Shown: positions 8,464 through 17,812, numbered from the stretch's first letter. The stretch is DNA of 64,000 nucleotides from Candidatus Bathyarchaeota archaeon (GCA_026014805.1 JAOZHR010000024.1:1-64000), one strand, 5' to 3'. Notes: a model not told the origin generated them from the sequence alone. Made by a program: numbers and translations.

Positions 8464-9150
8464 TCAGCCTTCGTTTTTGTTTAGCTTAGTTATCAGAATG
8501 GGCAAATCGGTTATTGACTCAATTGTGTGCACAGCGCCTGCGTGGTTTAATTTTCTAATCGCGTCACTTTCTTTTGCTATACCAACAGCGGTGGCATTCA
8601 ATGCTTTAGCGCTTCTCATGTCTACGACGCTGTCACCCACCACAATCGTTTCATTAGCATTCATATTCAGAGCTTTCAGGGCAGCAGCGAGGTGAGACGG
8701 GTGGGGTTTTACATTTGAAACGATTTCTCTTGTGATCGTAGCATCGAAGAATTGCCTAAGGCAAAAGTTGTCGAGGATATAGTCTGTTGATTTTTCGCTG
8801 TTAATTGTGAAAATAGCTAGCTTCAAGTTCATCTTCTTCAACGTTTTTAATATTTCAAATACACCTGGCAGAAGCGAGGTCTCACGAGCAGCTTTAATCT
8901 CATGTTTGCCTGCCATGGAAAGAACATGTTTTTGAATAGTAGAGAATTCCCGTTCTTTTCTACCGTTGTTTCTCATGTAAACTTTGGCTTTTTTTAGCAT
9001 TTCGAAGATGCTTTCATTTATAGAAAATATAGAGGCTGGCAAACCTTCGTTTGTCAAAAATTGCATTACTTCAGCTCTTACGGTTTTGTAGTCAAGGTTG
9101 AATTCAGCAAGAGTTCCATCCAAGTCAAAGACGACAGCTTTTATGGTCAC
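8464..9150 (-). CDS. HAD-superfamily phosphatase (phosphoglycolate phosphatase-like)
   Basis: 228 residues. Motif I is FDLDGTLAEF (Asp9 nucleophile, Asp11), motif II TINSEK near 120, motif III Lys in KPHPSH near 152, motif IV VVGDSVVDM near 173. A helical cap lies between motifs I and II (about 15-85). Family members dephosphorylate small phosphorylated metabolites such as phosphoglycolate; the exact substrate is not visible. It lies upstream of the MBL gene on the same strand but about 115 bp away. Confidence 0.85.
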   Translation of the reverse strand: MTIKAVVFDLDGTLAEFNLDYKTVRAEVMQFLTNEGLPASIFSINESIFEMLKKAKVYMRNNGRKEREFSTIQKHVLSMAGKHEIKAARETSLLPGVFEILKTLKKMNLKLAIFTINSEKSTDYILDNFCLRQFFDATITREIVSNVKPHPSHLAAALKALNMNANETIVVGDSVVDMRSAKALNATAVGIAKESDAIRKLNHAGAVHTIESITDLPILITKLNKNEG

Positions 9151-9259
9151 GTGAAGCCTCCGAATGTTCCTATGGCTGGGCGATAGTGCAATGTATTATC
9201 TGATATAGGTTTCGGTTGGGAAAGGTTCCTAGGAAATTCTCTGGAGAAATGCTTGATAT

Positions 9260-9811
9260 TTAGTCTTCTACTACATATCGGTAGGAAACATATTTTCCTG
9301 CTGTGGCGCTGTCCCGAAAGATTTTAACGATGTCGCCTGTTTTTGCGCCTATGGTTATTACTGCTGGGTCAGAAGTCTTTATTATTGGTAGTTGATAAGG
9401 TTGAACATGATATTGGGCCAGCAGTTTCTCGCGTTCGTCTGGTGGCAGAATTTCGTGTTTTGGCACAAGCTCATGGTCAAAAAGATTGAAAATTGGGAAA
9501 ATTCGCGGAATTAGCTCTACCCCGTTTTTCTGTGCAGTTTTTCTAGCGGCCTGTGTATAACGTCCACCTGTGACTACTATTGCTCTTTCCAGTTTTTCCT
9601 CTTCCATTGTCTTCACTAAGTCTTTTATGAACTGAACTCCTACAGTGCGTTGAGATGGAATACAATAAATCATATTTTTGCCCTCTGGTGTTTTTACGAA
9701 GAATCCAATGGCATTTTTATATTCTTTCTTTTTCAGAAGTTTGTAGCCTCTCATTTTGATGAGGATTTTTACTCTTTTCTCTTCCAACGGTGTCGTTGCT
9801 TCATTACTCAA
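9260..9811 (-). CDS. rpoH: RNA polymerase subunit H (Rpo5) with an N-terminal jaw-like extension
   Basis: 183 residues; most archaeal RpoH proteins have about 75-85. The C-terminal about 75 residues are canonical RpoH/Rpb5 assembly domain (LFDHELVPKHEILPPDE, TGDIVKIFRDS, YVSYRYVV). The first about 105 residues have an endonuclease-like alpha/beta pattern (KILIKMRGYKLLKKKEY, AIVVTGGRYTQAARK) resembling the Rpb5 jaw of eukaryotes. The gene is not next to rpoB, its common archaeal place, and lies divergent from the CoA operon. ATG at 9811. Confidence 0.85.
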   Translation of the reverse strand: MSNEATTPLEEKRVKILIKMRGYKLLKKKEYKNAIGFFVKTPEGKNMIYCIPSQRTVGVQFIKDLVKTMEEEKLERAIVVTGGRYTQAARKTAQKNGVELIPRIFPIFNLFDHELVPKHEILPPDEREKLLAQYHVQPYQLPIIKTSDPAVITIGAKTGDIVKIFRDSATAGKYVSYRYVVED

Positions 9812-9973
9812 ACATGTAACCTCTAATTAGCCGAATACTGAAAGACAACACCTAAATAGCCCTTAAACTTTGTGCTTACTGAGATTAGAACGTCTTTAAA
9901 CACGTATAAACAAATCATACGTAATTCTTATTTTCGACACACTCTTCATATATCACTCGAAAGGTTTGGAAAC

Positions 9974-10879
9974 ATGAAAACTGCGGAAGCCTTTGCTCCA
10001 GCACATATTACGGGCTTGTTCCAGATATGCGATGAATCAGCCGACCCGCTATACAAAGGTTCGAAAGGCGCAGGAGTCTTAATGAAACATGGAGTAAAAA
10101 CCAAAGTAACCCTAAAAAACGCTCCGGAAAACAATCTGGAAATATGGATAAATGGGCGTAAAACGGTTTCCGCAAACGTTTCCGAAACCGTAGCAAAAGA
10201 TTTCCTATCCAAACTCAAAGAAAAAATCGCGGTGACAGTTGAACATGCCGTTCATGTGCCGATCGGCGCGGGTTTCGGCTCAAGCGGAGCTGCAGCTTTA
10301 AGTCTCGCTCTAACACTCAACAGAGCTTTAAATTTGGGCTTAACTAGCATAGAAGCCGCTCAAACGGCGCACACAGCAGAAATTCTGTGCAAAACAGGGC
10401 TGGGCACGGTCATAGCCGAAACTTGCGGCGGATTAGAAATACGCACAGAGCCAGGAGCATCCGGAATCGGAAAGGTTCAGCACATTCCAATAAGCGACGA
10501 CTATAAGGTCGTTTGCCTAAGCTTCGGAAGTCTATCAACCAGAAAAGCTTTGACCGATACGAAGCTTCGCCAACGCATCAACGAGTGGGGCGGAAAACTT
10601 TTAGAAAGTCTCATGGAAGAGCCAAACTTGAAGAATTTTTTGAGGTTCTCTAAAAGGTTTGCAGAACATACGGGGCTAATCACAGAAAGGGTTCGTCGGG
10701 TTTTAAACGAAACAGATGCTTCAGGAATTGTTTGCAGTATGCCCATGTTCGGTGAAGGGGCCTTTTCTATAGCCAAAAAAGACGATTTGGAAACGCTTCT
10801 CGAAATCTTTCGGAGACATGGCTCTGCAGATAAAATCCTCGTCAGCGAAATCGACTTTGGAGGAGCGAGACTATTATGA
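9974..10879 (+). CDS. Pantoate kinase (GHMP family), first gene of the CoA operon
   Basis: 302 residues from ATG 9974 (AEAFAPAHITGLFQI is the family N-terminus; earlier starts add an unrelated tail). It phosphorylates pantoate to 4-phosphopantoate, the archaeal replacement for the bacterial pantothenate kinase route. The GHMP ATP loop is PIGAGFGSSGAAAL near 95-108; a CSMPMFGEGAF box lies near 255. It overlaps the next gene by 4 bp (ATGA), and the pathway order of the whole operon supports the call. Confidence 0.92.
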   Translation: MKTAEAFAPAHITGLFQICDESADPLYKGSKGAGVLMKHGVKTKVTLKNAPENNLEIWINGRKTVSANVSETVAKDFLSKLKEKIAVTVEHAVHVPIGAGFGSSGAAALSLALTLNRALNLGLTSIEAAQTAHTAEILCKTGLGTVIAETCGGLEIRTEPGASGIGKVQHIPISDDYKVVCLSFGSLSTRKALTDTKLRQRINEWGGKLLESLMEEPNLKNFLRFSKRFAEHTGLITERVRRVLNETDASGIVCSMPMFGEGAFSIAKKDDLETLLEIFRRHGSADKILVSEIDFGGARLL

Positions 10880-11682
10880 AAATTAAGATTTCAGAGAGGC
10901 ATCCTCGTGCTGAATCGTTGCGGATACGTGAAAAGCTCATAGAAGGGTTCGAAACGGGCGTCGTAGCACATGCCGGGCTCATAGCTCACGGCAGAGGGGA
11001 AGCCTTCGACTACCTTTTGGGCGAAAAAACCGTTCCGCCAGCATCTAAGGCTATAAGAGCTGCAGCCGCCCTGTTATTGACGGCGGAGAACCCGGTTATC
11101 TCCGTGAACGGAAACACAGCTACGTTAACAGCAAAAGAAGTAGTAACGTTAGTCGGAATTGTCAAAGCAAAAATAGAGGTAAATCTCTTCTACCGAACAG
11201 CCGAAAGAGAAGAAGCAATCAAAAACCTTTTAGAAAAAGCTGGGGCGAAGTTAGTTTTAGGCGTGGGCGAGAAAGCTTCAGCGCGTATTCCGGAAATAGG
11301 AAGCGAAAGGCGTCGTGTAGACCCGCGGGGGATGCTCGTGGCCGATGTGGTTCTAGTTCCTCTCGAAGACGGAGACCGGACCGAAGCTCTTGTCAAAATG
11401 GGAAAGAAAGTTATAGCCATCGATTTGAACCCGCTTTCCAGAACAGCAAAAAAAGCCTCAATCACTATTGTAGACAACGTCATAAGAGCTATGCCATTGC
11501 TTGTGGAAACAGCAAAAAAACTTCAAAAAGAAAACAGAGAAAAACTTGAAGAAATTCTGCAAGGGTTCAACAACACGGAAAACCTTAGCAAATACATAGG
11601 TCTAATCAGGGAAAGACTGAGCGAACTAGCTGCTAAAGGAAAATTCCTCGACTTGGAAAAAGTGGAAAAGTATGGACGCTGA
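10876..11682 (+). CDS. 4-phosphopantoate--beta-alanine ligase (phosphopantothenate synthetase)
   Basis: 268 residues, archaeal-specific family. It joins 4-phosphopantoate and beta-alanine with ATP to give 4-phosphopantothenate. It begins KIKISERHPRAESL and has the family boxes GLIAHGRGEAFDYLLGE (about 34-50), ISVNGNTATL and VIAIDLNPLSRTA. It overlaps pantoate kinase at the start and ketopantoate reductase at the end (11 bp), so translation is probably coupled. Confidence 0.93.
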   Translation: MKIKISERHPRAESLRIREKLIEGFETGVVAHAGLIAHGRGEAFDYLLGEKTVPPASKAIRAAAALLLTAENPVISVNGNTATLTAKEVVTLVGIVKAKIEVNLFYRTAEREEAIKNLLEKAGAKLVLGVGEKASARIPEIGSERRRVDPRGMLVADVVLVPLEDGDRTEALVKMGKKVIAIDLNPLSRTAKKASITIVDNVIRAMPLLVETAKKLQKENREKLEEILQGFNNTENLSKYIGLIRERLSELAAKGKFLDLEKVEKYGR

Positions 11683-12580
11683 CAAGATTTTTGTTTTGGG
11701 TGCTGGAGCCATTGGAAGCATTTACGGCGCATTACTGTCAAGGAAGAAAGACGTTACTTTGATTGGAAGCCAAACACACGTAGAAGCCATACACGCTCAA
11801 GGCTTGAAGTTCACGGGTGATATAGATCAAAATTTCCGTTTAAAAGCAGATATAAGAATCACCGAAATTCCATCCAACACGCTCATTCTCTTGACAACCA
11901 AGGCTCATGATTCTGTTCGAGCTGTAAGCCAGATAAAAAGAATGTTAAGGAAAGACACAGTCATACTTGTTTTGCAGAATGGCTTAGGAAACGAAGAAAT
12001 CGTCAAAGAACTAGTTGGCGACGAAGTTGAAGTTTTGCGGGGCTTAACGATGATGGCTGCCGAATTCCTAGAACCCGGAAAAATCCGGGTCTGGAAAAAT
12101 GAAACAGTCATAGCGAAAAGCAAAACAGCTCAAGAAATAGCCGCCCTTTTCAACGATTGCGGCTTGGAAACACGTATTTCAAGAAACATCACAAACGAAG
12201 TCTGGAATAAACTCGTTTTAAACAGCGTCATTAACCCCCTAACAGCGCTTTTCCACATTCGAAACCATAAAATAGCGTCTGACACGCTCAAATGGGTTAG
12301 ACACGAAATCGTGCAAGAATGCCTCGCCATAGGAAAAGCAGAAGGAATAGATCTCAAAATAGACCTAGATGAGCTTGACCGCAGGATTCTGAGCTACACC
12401 AACCTTTCTTCTATGTGTCAAGACGTAATGAAGAAGAAAAAGACAGAAATCGACTTCCTAAACGGCAAGATAGCAGAACTCGGACATAAACACATGATTC
12501 CGACGCCTGTAAACCAGACATTGACTTGTCTAACAAAATTCTTGGAGGAAAAACCAGTTGGAGCTCGAAGACAAGATTAA
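11672..12580 (+). CDS. panE: 2-dehydropantoate 2-reductase (ketopantoate reductase)
   Basis: 302 residues. It reduces 2-dehydropantoate to pantoate with NAD(P)H. The N-terminal Rossmann loop is VLGAGAIGSIYGALL (about 8-22). The C-terminal ApbA domain has NEVWNKLVLNSVINPLTAL with the catalytic Lys near 180-198 and a later SSMCQDV box. The final 23 bp overlap panB. Normal length. Confidence 0.94.
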   Translation: MDADKIFVLGAGAIGSIYGALLSRKKDVTLIGSQTHVEAIHAQGLKFTGDIDQNFRLKADIRITEIPSNTLILLTTKAHDSVRAVSQIKRMLRKDTVILVLQNGLGNEEIVKELVGDEVEVLRGLTMMAAEFLEPGKIRVWKNETVIAKSKTAQEIAALFNDCGLETRISRNITNEVWNKLVLNSVINPLTALFHIRNHKIASDTLKWVRHEIVQECLAIGKAEGIDLKIDLDELDRRILSYTNLSSMCQDVMKKKKTEIDFLNGKIAELGHKHMIPTPVNQTLTCLTKFLEEKPVGARRQD

Positions 12581-13328
12581 GCAAAAGAAAGGAAAAGACA
12601 AAATCGTGATGTTGACGGCTTACGATTATCAAATGGCGAAAATCCTCGATGAGGCTCTCTTAGATCTAATCCTCGTAGGCGACAGCCTCGGAATGGTTTT
12701 CCAAGGCTGCAAAGACACAAAAAGCATCACGATGGAAGATATGGTTTACCACACAAGAGCAGTGGCACGAGGAGCTCAAAACACACCTATTATCGGAGAC
12801 ATGCCCATACATAGCTATGACACTGTGGAAATGGCGCTAGAAAACGCCAGGCGATTTTTGGAAGCTGGAGCCAACGGCGTAAAAATAGAGGGAAACAAGC
12901 CAGAAATAATCAAGGCGTTACTAGACGCGGGCATTCCAGTTATGGGACATGCGGGACTTTTACCTCAAACAGCAGAAGCCTATAGGATGCGAGGTAAAAC
13001 TCCAGAGAAAGCTGAGCGGATATTTCAGGACACTTTTGAAATCGACAAATACGGCGTCTTTTCCATAGTTTTAGAATGCATCCCAGAAAGTTTGGCGAAG
13101 AAGATTACAGAAAACGTTAAGGCGCCAACGATTGGCATTGGTGCTGGAAAATTCTGTGACGGCCAGGTTTTAGTCATAAACGATATGCTGGGACTCGATG
13201 AAAGTTTTGCACCTAAGTACTTGAAAAAATACACAAATTTGAACAAAATCATTAAAGACGCTGTAGAAAGGTTTACGGAAGAGGTGCGTTCAGGCGCCTA
13301 TCCAGATGAGGAACATACCTACCATTAA
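12558..13328 (+). CDS. panB: 3-methyl-2-oxobutanoate hydroxymethyltransferase
   Basis: 256 residues. It transfers a hydroxymethyl group from methylenetetrahydrofolate or a C1 analogue to 2-oxoisovalerate, the first committed step to pantoate. Family boxes seen are TAYDYQMAKILDEA, VGDSLGMVFQG with metal-binding Asp near 39, DMPIHSY with the second Asp, KIEGNKPE, GHAGLLPQ and IGIGAGKFCDGQVLVI. It has the TIM-barrel length expected. It is followed 15 bp later by a PLP decarboxylase that supplies beta-alanine. Confidence 0.95.
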   Translation: MELEDKIKQKKGKDKIVMLTAYDYQMAKILDEALLDLILVGDSLGMVFQGCKDTKSITMEDMVYHTRAVARGAQNTPIIGDMPIHSYDTVEMALENARRFLEAGANGVKIEGNKPEIIKALLDAGIPVMGHAGLLPQTAEAYRMRGKTPEKAERIFQDTFEIDKYGVFSIVLECIPESLAKKITENVKAPTIGIGAGKFCDGQVLVINDMLGLDESFAPKYLKKYTNLNKIIKDAVERFTEEVRSGAYPDEEHTYH

Positions 13329-13343
13329 GGGAGCGGAGCATAA

Positions 13344-14507
13344 ATGAGAGAGAAGGGATTGCCAGCCGAAACTGTTCTGAAAGAGATAGAGGCTAAGCTC
13401 GGCAGAGATTTCGCGTTTGGATCTGGCAAGATTCTAGGGTCTATGTGCACTTCGCCTCACGCTCTGGCCCAGCAAGCATACACCAAGTTCTTAGAGAAAA
13501 ATCTAGGTGACCCTGGGCTTTTCCCAGCTACTGCTCAACTGGAAAGGGAAGCCATCCAAATGTTAGGCTCGCTTCTGTCAAATCCAGACGCTGCCGGAAA
13601 CATTGTCACTGGAGGAACTGAAGCCAATATACTCGCCCTCTGGGCCTTCAAAAATTCAAAAACGAAAAACGGCGGTGAAATTATCGTGCCTGTCTCGGCA
13701 CATTGCTCCTTTGACAAAGCTGCGAGTCTACTAGGCTTCGAAATAGTTAGAGTGGGGTTGAACAGTCGTTTTCAAGTGGACGCGGAAACCGTTAGGCGGG
13801 CGGTAAACGCTAAGACAGTGGCAGTAGTGGGCATAGCCGGAACCACGAGCCTAGGCATAGTAGACCCCATTGAAGAGCTTTCAGAAATAGCCCGAGAAAA
13901 CGGCTTATTTCTACACGTGGACGCAGCCTTCGGAGGATTCGTCATCCCATTCTTGGGGGAGTTGGGATACAAAGCGCCCGAATTTGACTTCCAACTGTCC
14001 GGCGTCTGTTCTATCACCATAGACCCGCACAAGATGGGTTTGGCTCCTATTCCAGCTGGCGGAATTCTTTTCAAGAATTCGGATTTGAAAGAGGCGATAA
14101 CGTGGAAGGTTCCATACTTGGCTGGAGGCGAAACCGAGCAAGCAACTTTTGTAGGCACGCGTTCCGGGGCTTCTGTAATAGCGGTTTGGACGTTGCTCCA
14201 GCATTTGGGAAGGGAAGGCTACAGGAAAATCGTTAAGCGTTGCATGTGTTTAACATGGAAACTCGCTGAAGAAATTAGGCAAATCCACGAGTTAGACATT
14301 ATGATAGAGCCTACTACGAACGTTGTGGGCATAAAATCTGATGTTTTTGACGTTAAGCAAATAGCTGGAAAACTGCTAAAACGAGGGTGGGCGGTTTCGC
14401 TCTTTCCACGGCATATAAGAATCGTAGTCATGCCACATACACGAGAGGAACACTTGGAAAGTTTCCTAAAAGATTTAAGAATAACAGTCAAAAAGTTAAA
14501 CGGTTAG
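13344..14507 (+). CDS. mfnA: PLP-dependent L-aspartate decarboxylase (MfnA family)
   Basis: 387 residues, group II decarboxylase fold. Archaeal MfnA proteins decarboxylate tyrosine or aspartate. Inside a CoA operon the role is most likely aspartate to beta-alanine. VTGGTEANILAL binds the cofactor region, VDAAFGG has the PLP-contacting Asp, and IDPHKMGLAPIPAG carries the PLP lysine (about 226-240). No pyruvoyl-type PanD is in the window. Twelve bases separate it from coaBC. Confidence 0.88.
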   Translation: MREKGLPAETVLKEIEAKLGRDFAFGSGKILGSMCTSPHALAQQAYTKFLEKNLGDPGLFPATAQLEREAIQMLGSLLSNPDAAGNIVTGGTEANILALWAFKNSKTKNGGEIIVPVSAHCSFDKAASLLGFEIVRVGLNSRFQVDAETVRRAVNAKTVAVVGIAGTTSLGIVDPIEELSEIARENGLFLHVDAAFGGFVIPFLGELGYKAPEFDFQLSGVCSITIDPHKMGLAPIPAGGILFKNSDLKEAITWKVPYLAGGETEQATFVGTRSGASVIAVWTLLQHLGREGYRKIVKRCMCLTWKLAEEIRQIHELDIMIEPTTNVVGIKSDVFDVKQIAGKLLKRGWAVSLFPRHIRIVVMPHTREEHLESFLKDLRITVKKLNG

Positions 14508-14519
14508 AAGTGTAAAAGT

Positions 14520-15767
14520 TTGAAACAGCATCCATCAAAAGACATAATCGGAACCAAAAGTGAAGAACTGGGGGAAAAACGGGTAGTTCTATGCGTTACC
14601 GGAAGTGTAGCCGCGGTTCGAAGCCCAGAAATTGCTAGAGAACTCATGCGTCGAGGAGCCAAGGTCTACCCCGTGATGTCCCAAACCGCTCAGAAAATCA
14701 TCCACCCTTACCTAATGGAGTGGGCAACTGGAAACCACGTAGTCACCGAGCTAACCGGAAAAATTGAGCATGTGGCTTTGGTTGGCGAACGTCCTGAAAA
14801 AGCGGACTTGGTGCTCATTGCACCTGCCACAGCTAACACCATAAGTAAGATAGCCGTTGGAATAGATGACACAACCGTCACTTCCGTGGCTTCCACAGCC
14901 ATGGGTTCTGAAACGCCTATAATGATAGTTCCAGCCATGCACCAATCAATGTATAAGCATCCCATACTTGAAGAGAATATCCAAAAACTTAAGGCCCTAG
15001 GCATACAATTCGTCGGACCCAAAATCGAGGAAGGAAAAGCGAAAATTGCGGACACAGGAGAAATAGTTGAAGCCATCATCCGCAAACTCGTGGCTGAACA
15101 AGACTTTCGTGGAAAACGTTTCCTAGTCACTGCGGGACCAACAATCGAATACATCGACAACGTGAGGGTTATTACAAACAAGAGTTCGGGTAAAATGGGT
15201 GCAGCCATAGCTAAAGAAGCCCAGAAAAGAGGCGCGGAAGTCACCCTCGTTTATGGCTTGGGCACGGCTATTCTGCCTTTCAAAGCGAAGGTTTTGAACG
15301 TAGAAACAACTGAGGAAATGCGACGCACGGTTTTAGAAGAGCTAAGAAACGTAAATTACGACATTGCAGTCGCGGCTGCAGCGGTTTCGGACTGGACTTT
15401 GGCAAAGCCGTATAAAGGTAAGGTTTCCACATGGAAGGTTTCTTCGCTTACTTTGAAGCTGAAGCCTACCTCCAAAATCGTCGACAAAATAAAAAAGATA
15501 AGCCCAAAAACCTTTCTTGTGGTTTTTCGAGCTGGATACAGAGTTTCTGACAAAAAACTAATCGAAAGCGCTTATAAACGGTTAAAGCGAGCCAATGCAG
15601 ATTTGGTCGTGGCAAACGATGTTTCAAGAAAAGGCGTGGGCTTCAGAACCGACACCAACGAAGTTTTCATAATAGACAAGAAAAAAAACGTTGTTCATGT
15701 GCCGTTAAGTTCGAAGTGTTTTGTTGCGAAGAAGATTCTGGACATGCTAAAAGGAAAAGTCAGCTAA
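14520..15767 (+). CDS. coaBC: Bifunctional phosphopantothenoylcysteine decarboxylase/phosphopantothenate-cysteine ligase
   Basis: 415 residues from TTG 14520. The N-terminal half (about 20-195) is the flavin-dependent CoaC decarboxylase: VLCVTGSVAA, an active-site His near 62 (IIHPYLMEW), and PAMHQSMY. The C-terminal half (about 200-410) is the CoaB ligase: LVTAGPTIEYIDNVRVITN, SSGKMGAAIA, AAAVSDW and a Lys-rich substrate loop. It makes 4'-phosphopantetheine from 4'-phosphopantothenate and cysteine. Confidence 0.94.
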   Translation: MKQHPSKDIIGTKSEELGEKRVVLCVTGSVAAVRSPEIARELMRRGAKVYPVMSQTAQKIIHPYLMEWATGNHVVTELTGKIEHVALVGERPEKADLVLIAPATANTISKIAVGIDDTTVTSVASTAMGSETPIMIVPAMHQSMYKHPILEENIQKLKALGIQFVGPKIEEGKAKIADTGEIVEAIIRKLVAEQDFRGKRFLVTAGPTIEYIDNVRVITNKSSGKMGAAIAKEAQKRGAEVTLVYGLGTAILPFKAKVLNVETTEEMRRTVLEELRNVNYDIAVAAAAVSDWTLAKPYKGKVSTWKVSSLTLKLKPTSKIVDKIKKISPKTFLVVFRAGYRVSDKKLIESAYKRLKRANADLVVANDVSRKGVGFRTDTNEVFIIDKKKNVVHVPLSSKCFVAKKILDMLKGKVS

Positions 15768-15876
15768 AATAGGCTTATAAGCAGGGCGAATGTATGCATT
15801 TATGCTCCCATAAGCGAACGCAAATGCACGCACATCACACAGTAAGGATTGACTTTCAGGCTATGCGTCTACTGAG

Positions 15877-16362
15877 ATGAAAACGTTGAGCAAACGCTTC
15901 AAGATTGTGGCTGTTGGTGGAACTTTCGACGAGTTTCATAAAGGTCATCGAGTTTTACTTAGAAAAGCCTTTGAAGCCGGTGAAAAGGTTCTGATAGGTT
16001 TATGTACAGACGACTTCGTGGAAAAAATGAAAAAACCTCATGAAATCGCGCCTTTCGCTGTGAGACTGGAGGAGCTAAGAGGGTTTCTGAGAAAACATGA
16101 TTGGTTTGAACGCGCAGAAATCGTGCCTCTGTACGATCTACATGGGCCTGCATCAACCAGCAGGCGAATAGAGGCACTAGTTGTAAGCCAAGAAACTAGG
16201 CAAGGAGCCTGCGAAATAAACGGAAAGCGTAAGGCTGCCAATCTTCCACCCTTAGATGTTATTGTTATAAACATGGTATTGGCAGAAAACTGTGACCCTA
16301 TTTCCACAACTAGAATTCGCCGCTTGGAAATTGACCGCGAAGGGCGACTGTTGAAGCGGTAG
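15877..16362 (+). CDS. coaD: Archaeal phosphopantetheine adenylyltransferase
   Basis: 161 residues. It adenylates 4'-phosphopantetheine to dephospho-CoA. The nucleotidyltransferase motif is VGGTFDEFHKGHRVLL (HxGH form, about 13-28), and ISTTRIRR near 145 is the ISSTR-like ATP box. It lies 109 bp after coaBC; that gap contains a TATA-like GCTTATAAGC near 15773, so it may have its own promoter. The only CoA gene not found in the cluster is dephospho-CoA kinase. Confidence 0.92.
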   Translation: MKTLSKRFKIVAVGGTFDEFHKGHRVLLRKAFEAGEKVLIGLCTDDFVEKMKKPHEIAPFAVRLEELRGFLRKHDWFERAEIVPLYDLHGPASTSRRIEALVVSQETRQGACEINGKRKAANLPPLDVIVINMVLAENCDPISTTRIRRLEIDREGRLLKR

Positions 16363-16423
16363 ACCGGCTTGAAAAAAGGATTTCAAGGCATAATACGTCT
16401 ATTATTAGTGTATTAGGGTGGAT

Positions 16424-17317
16424 GTGTTGAAGAGAACTGGCGTGGCAAGGCTTCCGCTTCATTATGGCAGAGCACCAAGATGGCTTGTTGCACGGATGAT
16501 TAAGCTGGCAGATGCAATTGTCACAATAATCATTGACGAATATGGTCAAGACTAGTTCTTACAGCGCATTTCAGACCCGTTTTGGTTTCAAGCATTGGGC
16601 TGCGTTTTGGGCTATGATTGGCATTCTTCTGGAGTGACGACAGTCTTGACGGGCGTGTTGAAAAACGCAGTTAAAACAGAGAAGCACGGGGTTGCTGTTT
16701 GCGGAGGAAAAGGGAAGGTGTCACGGAAAGCACCTAACGAAATCCGTTTGGCGGGCGAGAAGTTTGGTTTCTCGAAATCCGATGTTGACCGACTGGTTTA
16801 CTCGAGCTAAATGAGCGCAAAAGTAGACAACACAGCCATTCAAGCTGGCTATCCCCTATACCATCACGCCTTCTTCCTATCAGAAGAGGGAAAATGGGCT
16901 GTTGTTCAGCAGGGAATGAGCGCGGAGGACAGAACGGCGCGAAGGTATCACTGGCTTTCTGACCGTGTGAAAGAATTCGTGGTTGAACCCCACGAAGCCA
17001 TTGTAGGCGACACAAAAAGAGACACCGTGTTGAACATGACAGCTAAAGAATGCAGAAAAGCCTCAGTTGACATATCTAAAGAGAAGCCCACAAAATTCAA
17101 GCACTTGCTAGAATCAGCCAGACCCGCATATCAAAAGTCTCTACGCCAATGGATGCCAAACACAAACGACTATGCAATCAACATTCTATCTATGCCCGAA
17201 GAATCAACTGGAATGCACTACGCAAAGCTTACGAGTTTCAGCCAAGAAAAAGTCGCTGAGTTCATCGAAACACGAGCCAAAGAACTAGAAACAATGATCC
17301 ACAAGAAAACGCCATAA
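16424..17317 (+). pseudogene. DUF763 protein gene with two in-frame stop codons
   Basis: One frame reads the whole DUF763 family pattern: [19 protein letters not shown] at the start (GTG 16424 or TTG 16427), then a TAG at 16553-16555, SDPFWFQALGCVLGYDWHSS, then a TAA at 16808-16810, then MSAKVDNTAIQAGY, HHAFFLSEEGKWAVVQQGM and a C-terminus ending at 17317. There are no frameshifts. Family members are about 350-370 residues and are conserved in archaea and some bacteria; the function is unknown to me. Two different stops argue for recent inactivation more than for recoding. It follows coaD by 61 bp. Confidence 0.75.
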
Positions 17318-17536
17318 CACACCATAAAGACCCATTTTTATTTCTATATTGAAAGAGACAATCGAAGTAGCGACAACCACAAAGTTCCATAAAGAGTGAA
17401 TCATCTCCAAAACAAAATGTCATAAATCTCACTCGACATCAAAACAATTTTTCTCCTCCATCTACAGCACCTTCACACTTGAGCTAATGGGAGCACATAA
17501 CAGAAGGCCTAGCCTAAGATGGACGAACGATTTTTA

Positions 17537-17809
17537 TTAACTGTACAAGGTCAACACTTTTCGTATACCCATCACAGAAACATGATACTTGTCAGCCCCA
17601 TCCTTCTTAACAAAATGCACATACCCAAGCTCCTTAAGCTTTCGTAAATGCTCCAGAATAGTGGAAAGCTCCTTATCTGTCCACTTCGCAATCTCCCCTA
17701 CCGCAAGTGACCTTTCAGCGTTAATGGCGCCCACATTATGCAACATGCATAAAAACCTGAACTCTTCAGGCAACTCTGGACGAGGCGAAACAGGAGGATA
17801 CCCACTCAT
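17537..17809 (-). CDS. Winged-helix transcriptional regulator (MarR/ArsR-like)
   Basis: 90 residues; helices and wing match VGEIAKWTDKELSTILEHLRKL and LGYVHFVKKDG. It lies 3 bp downstream of the glycosyltransferase, so it ends the alpha-glucan operon and may regulate it. No ligand domain is present. The 220 bp between this gene and the DUF763 remnant hold no recognisable gene. Confidence 0.7.
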   Translation of the reverse strand: MSGYPPVSPRPELPEEFRFLCMLHNVGAINAERSLAVGEIAKWTDKELSTILEHLRKLKELGYVHFVKKDGADKYHVSVMGIRKVLTLYS

Positions 17810-17812
17810 AAC

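Noticed and set aside
16553-16810. Pyrrolysine or selenocysteine recoding of the DUF763 stops
   Set aside because: The two stops differ (TAG and TAA), no insertion element was seen, and no catalytic residue is known at these sites; simple nonsense mutation is more likely.
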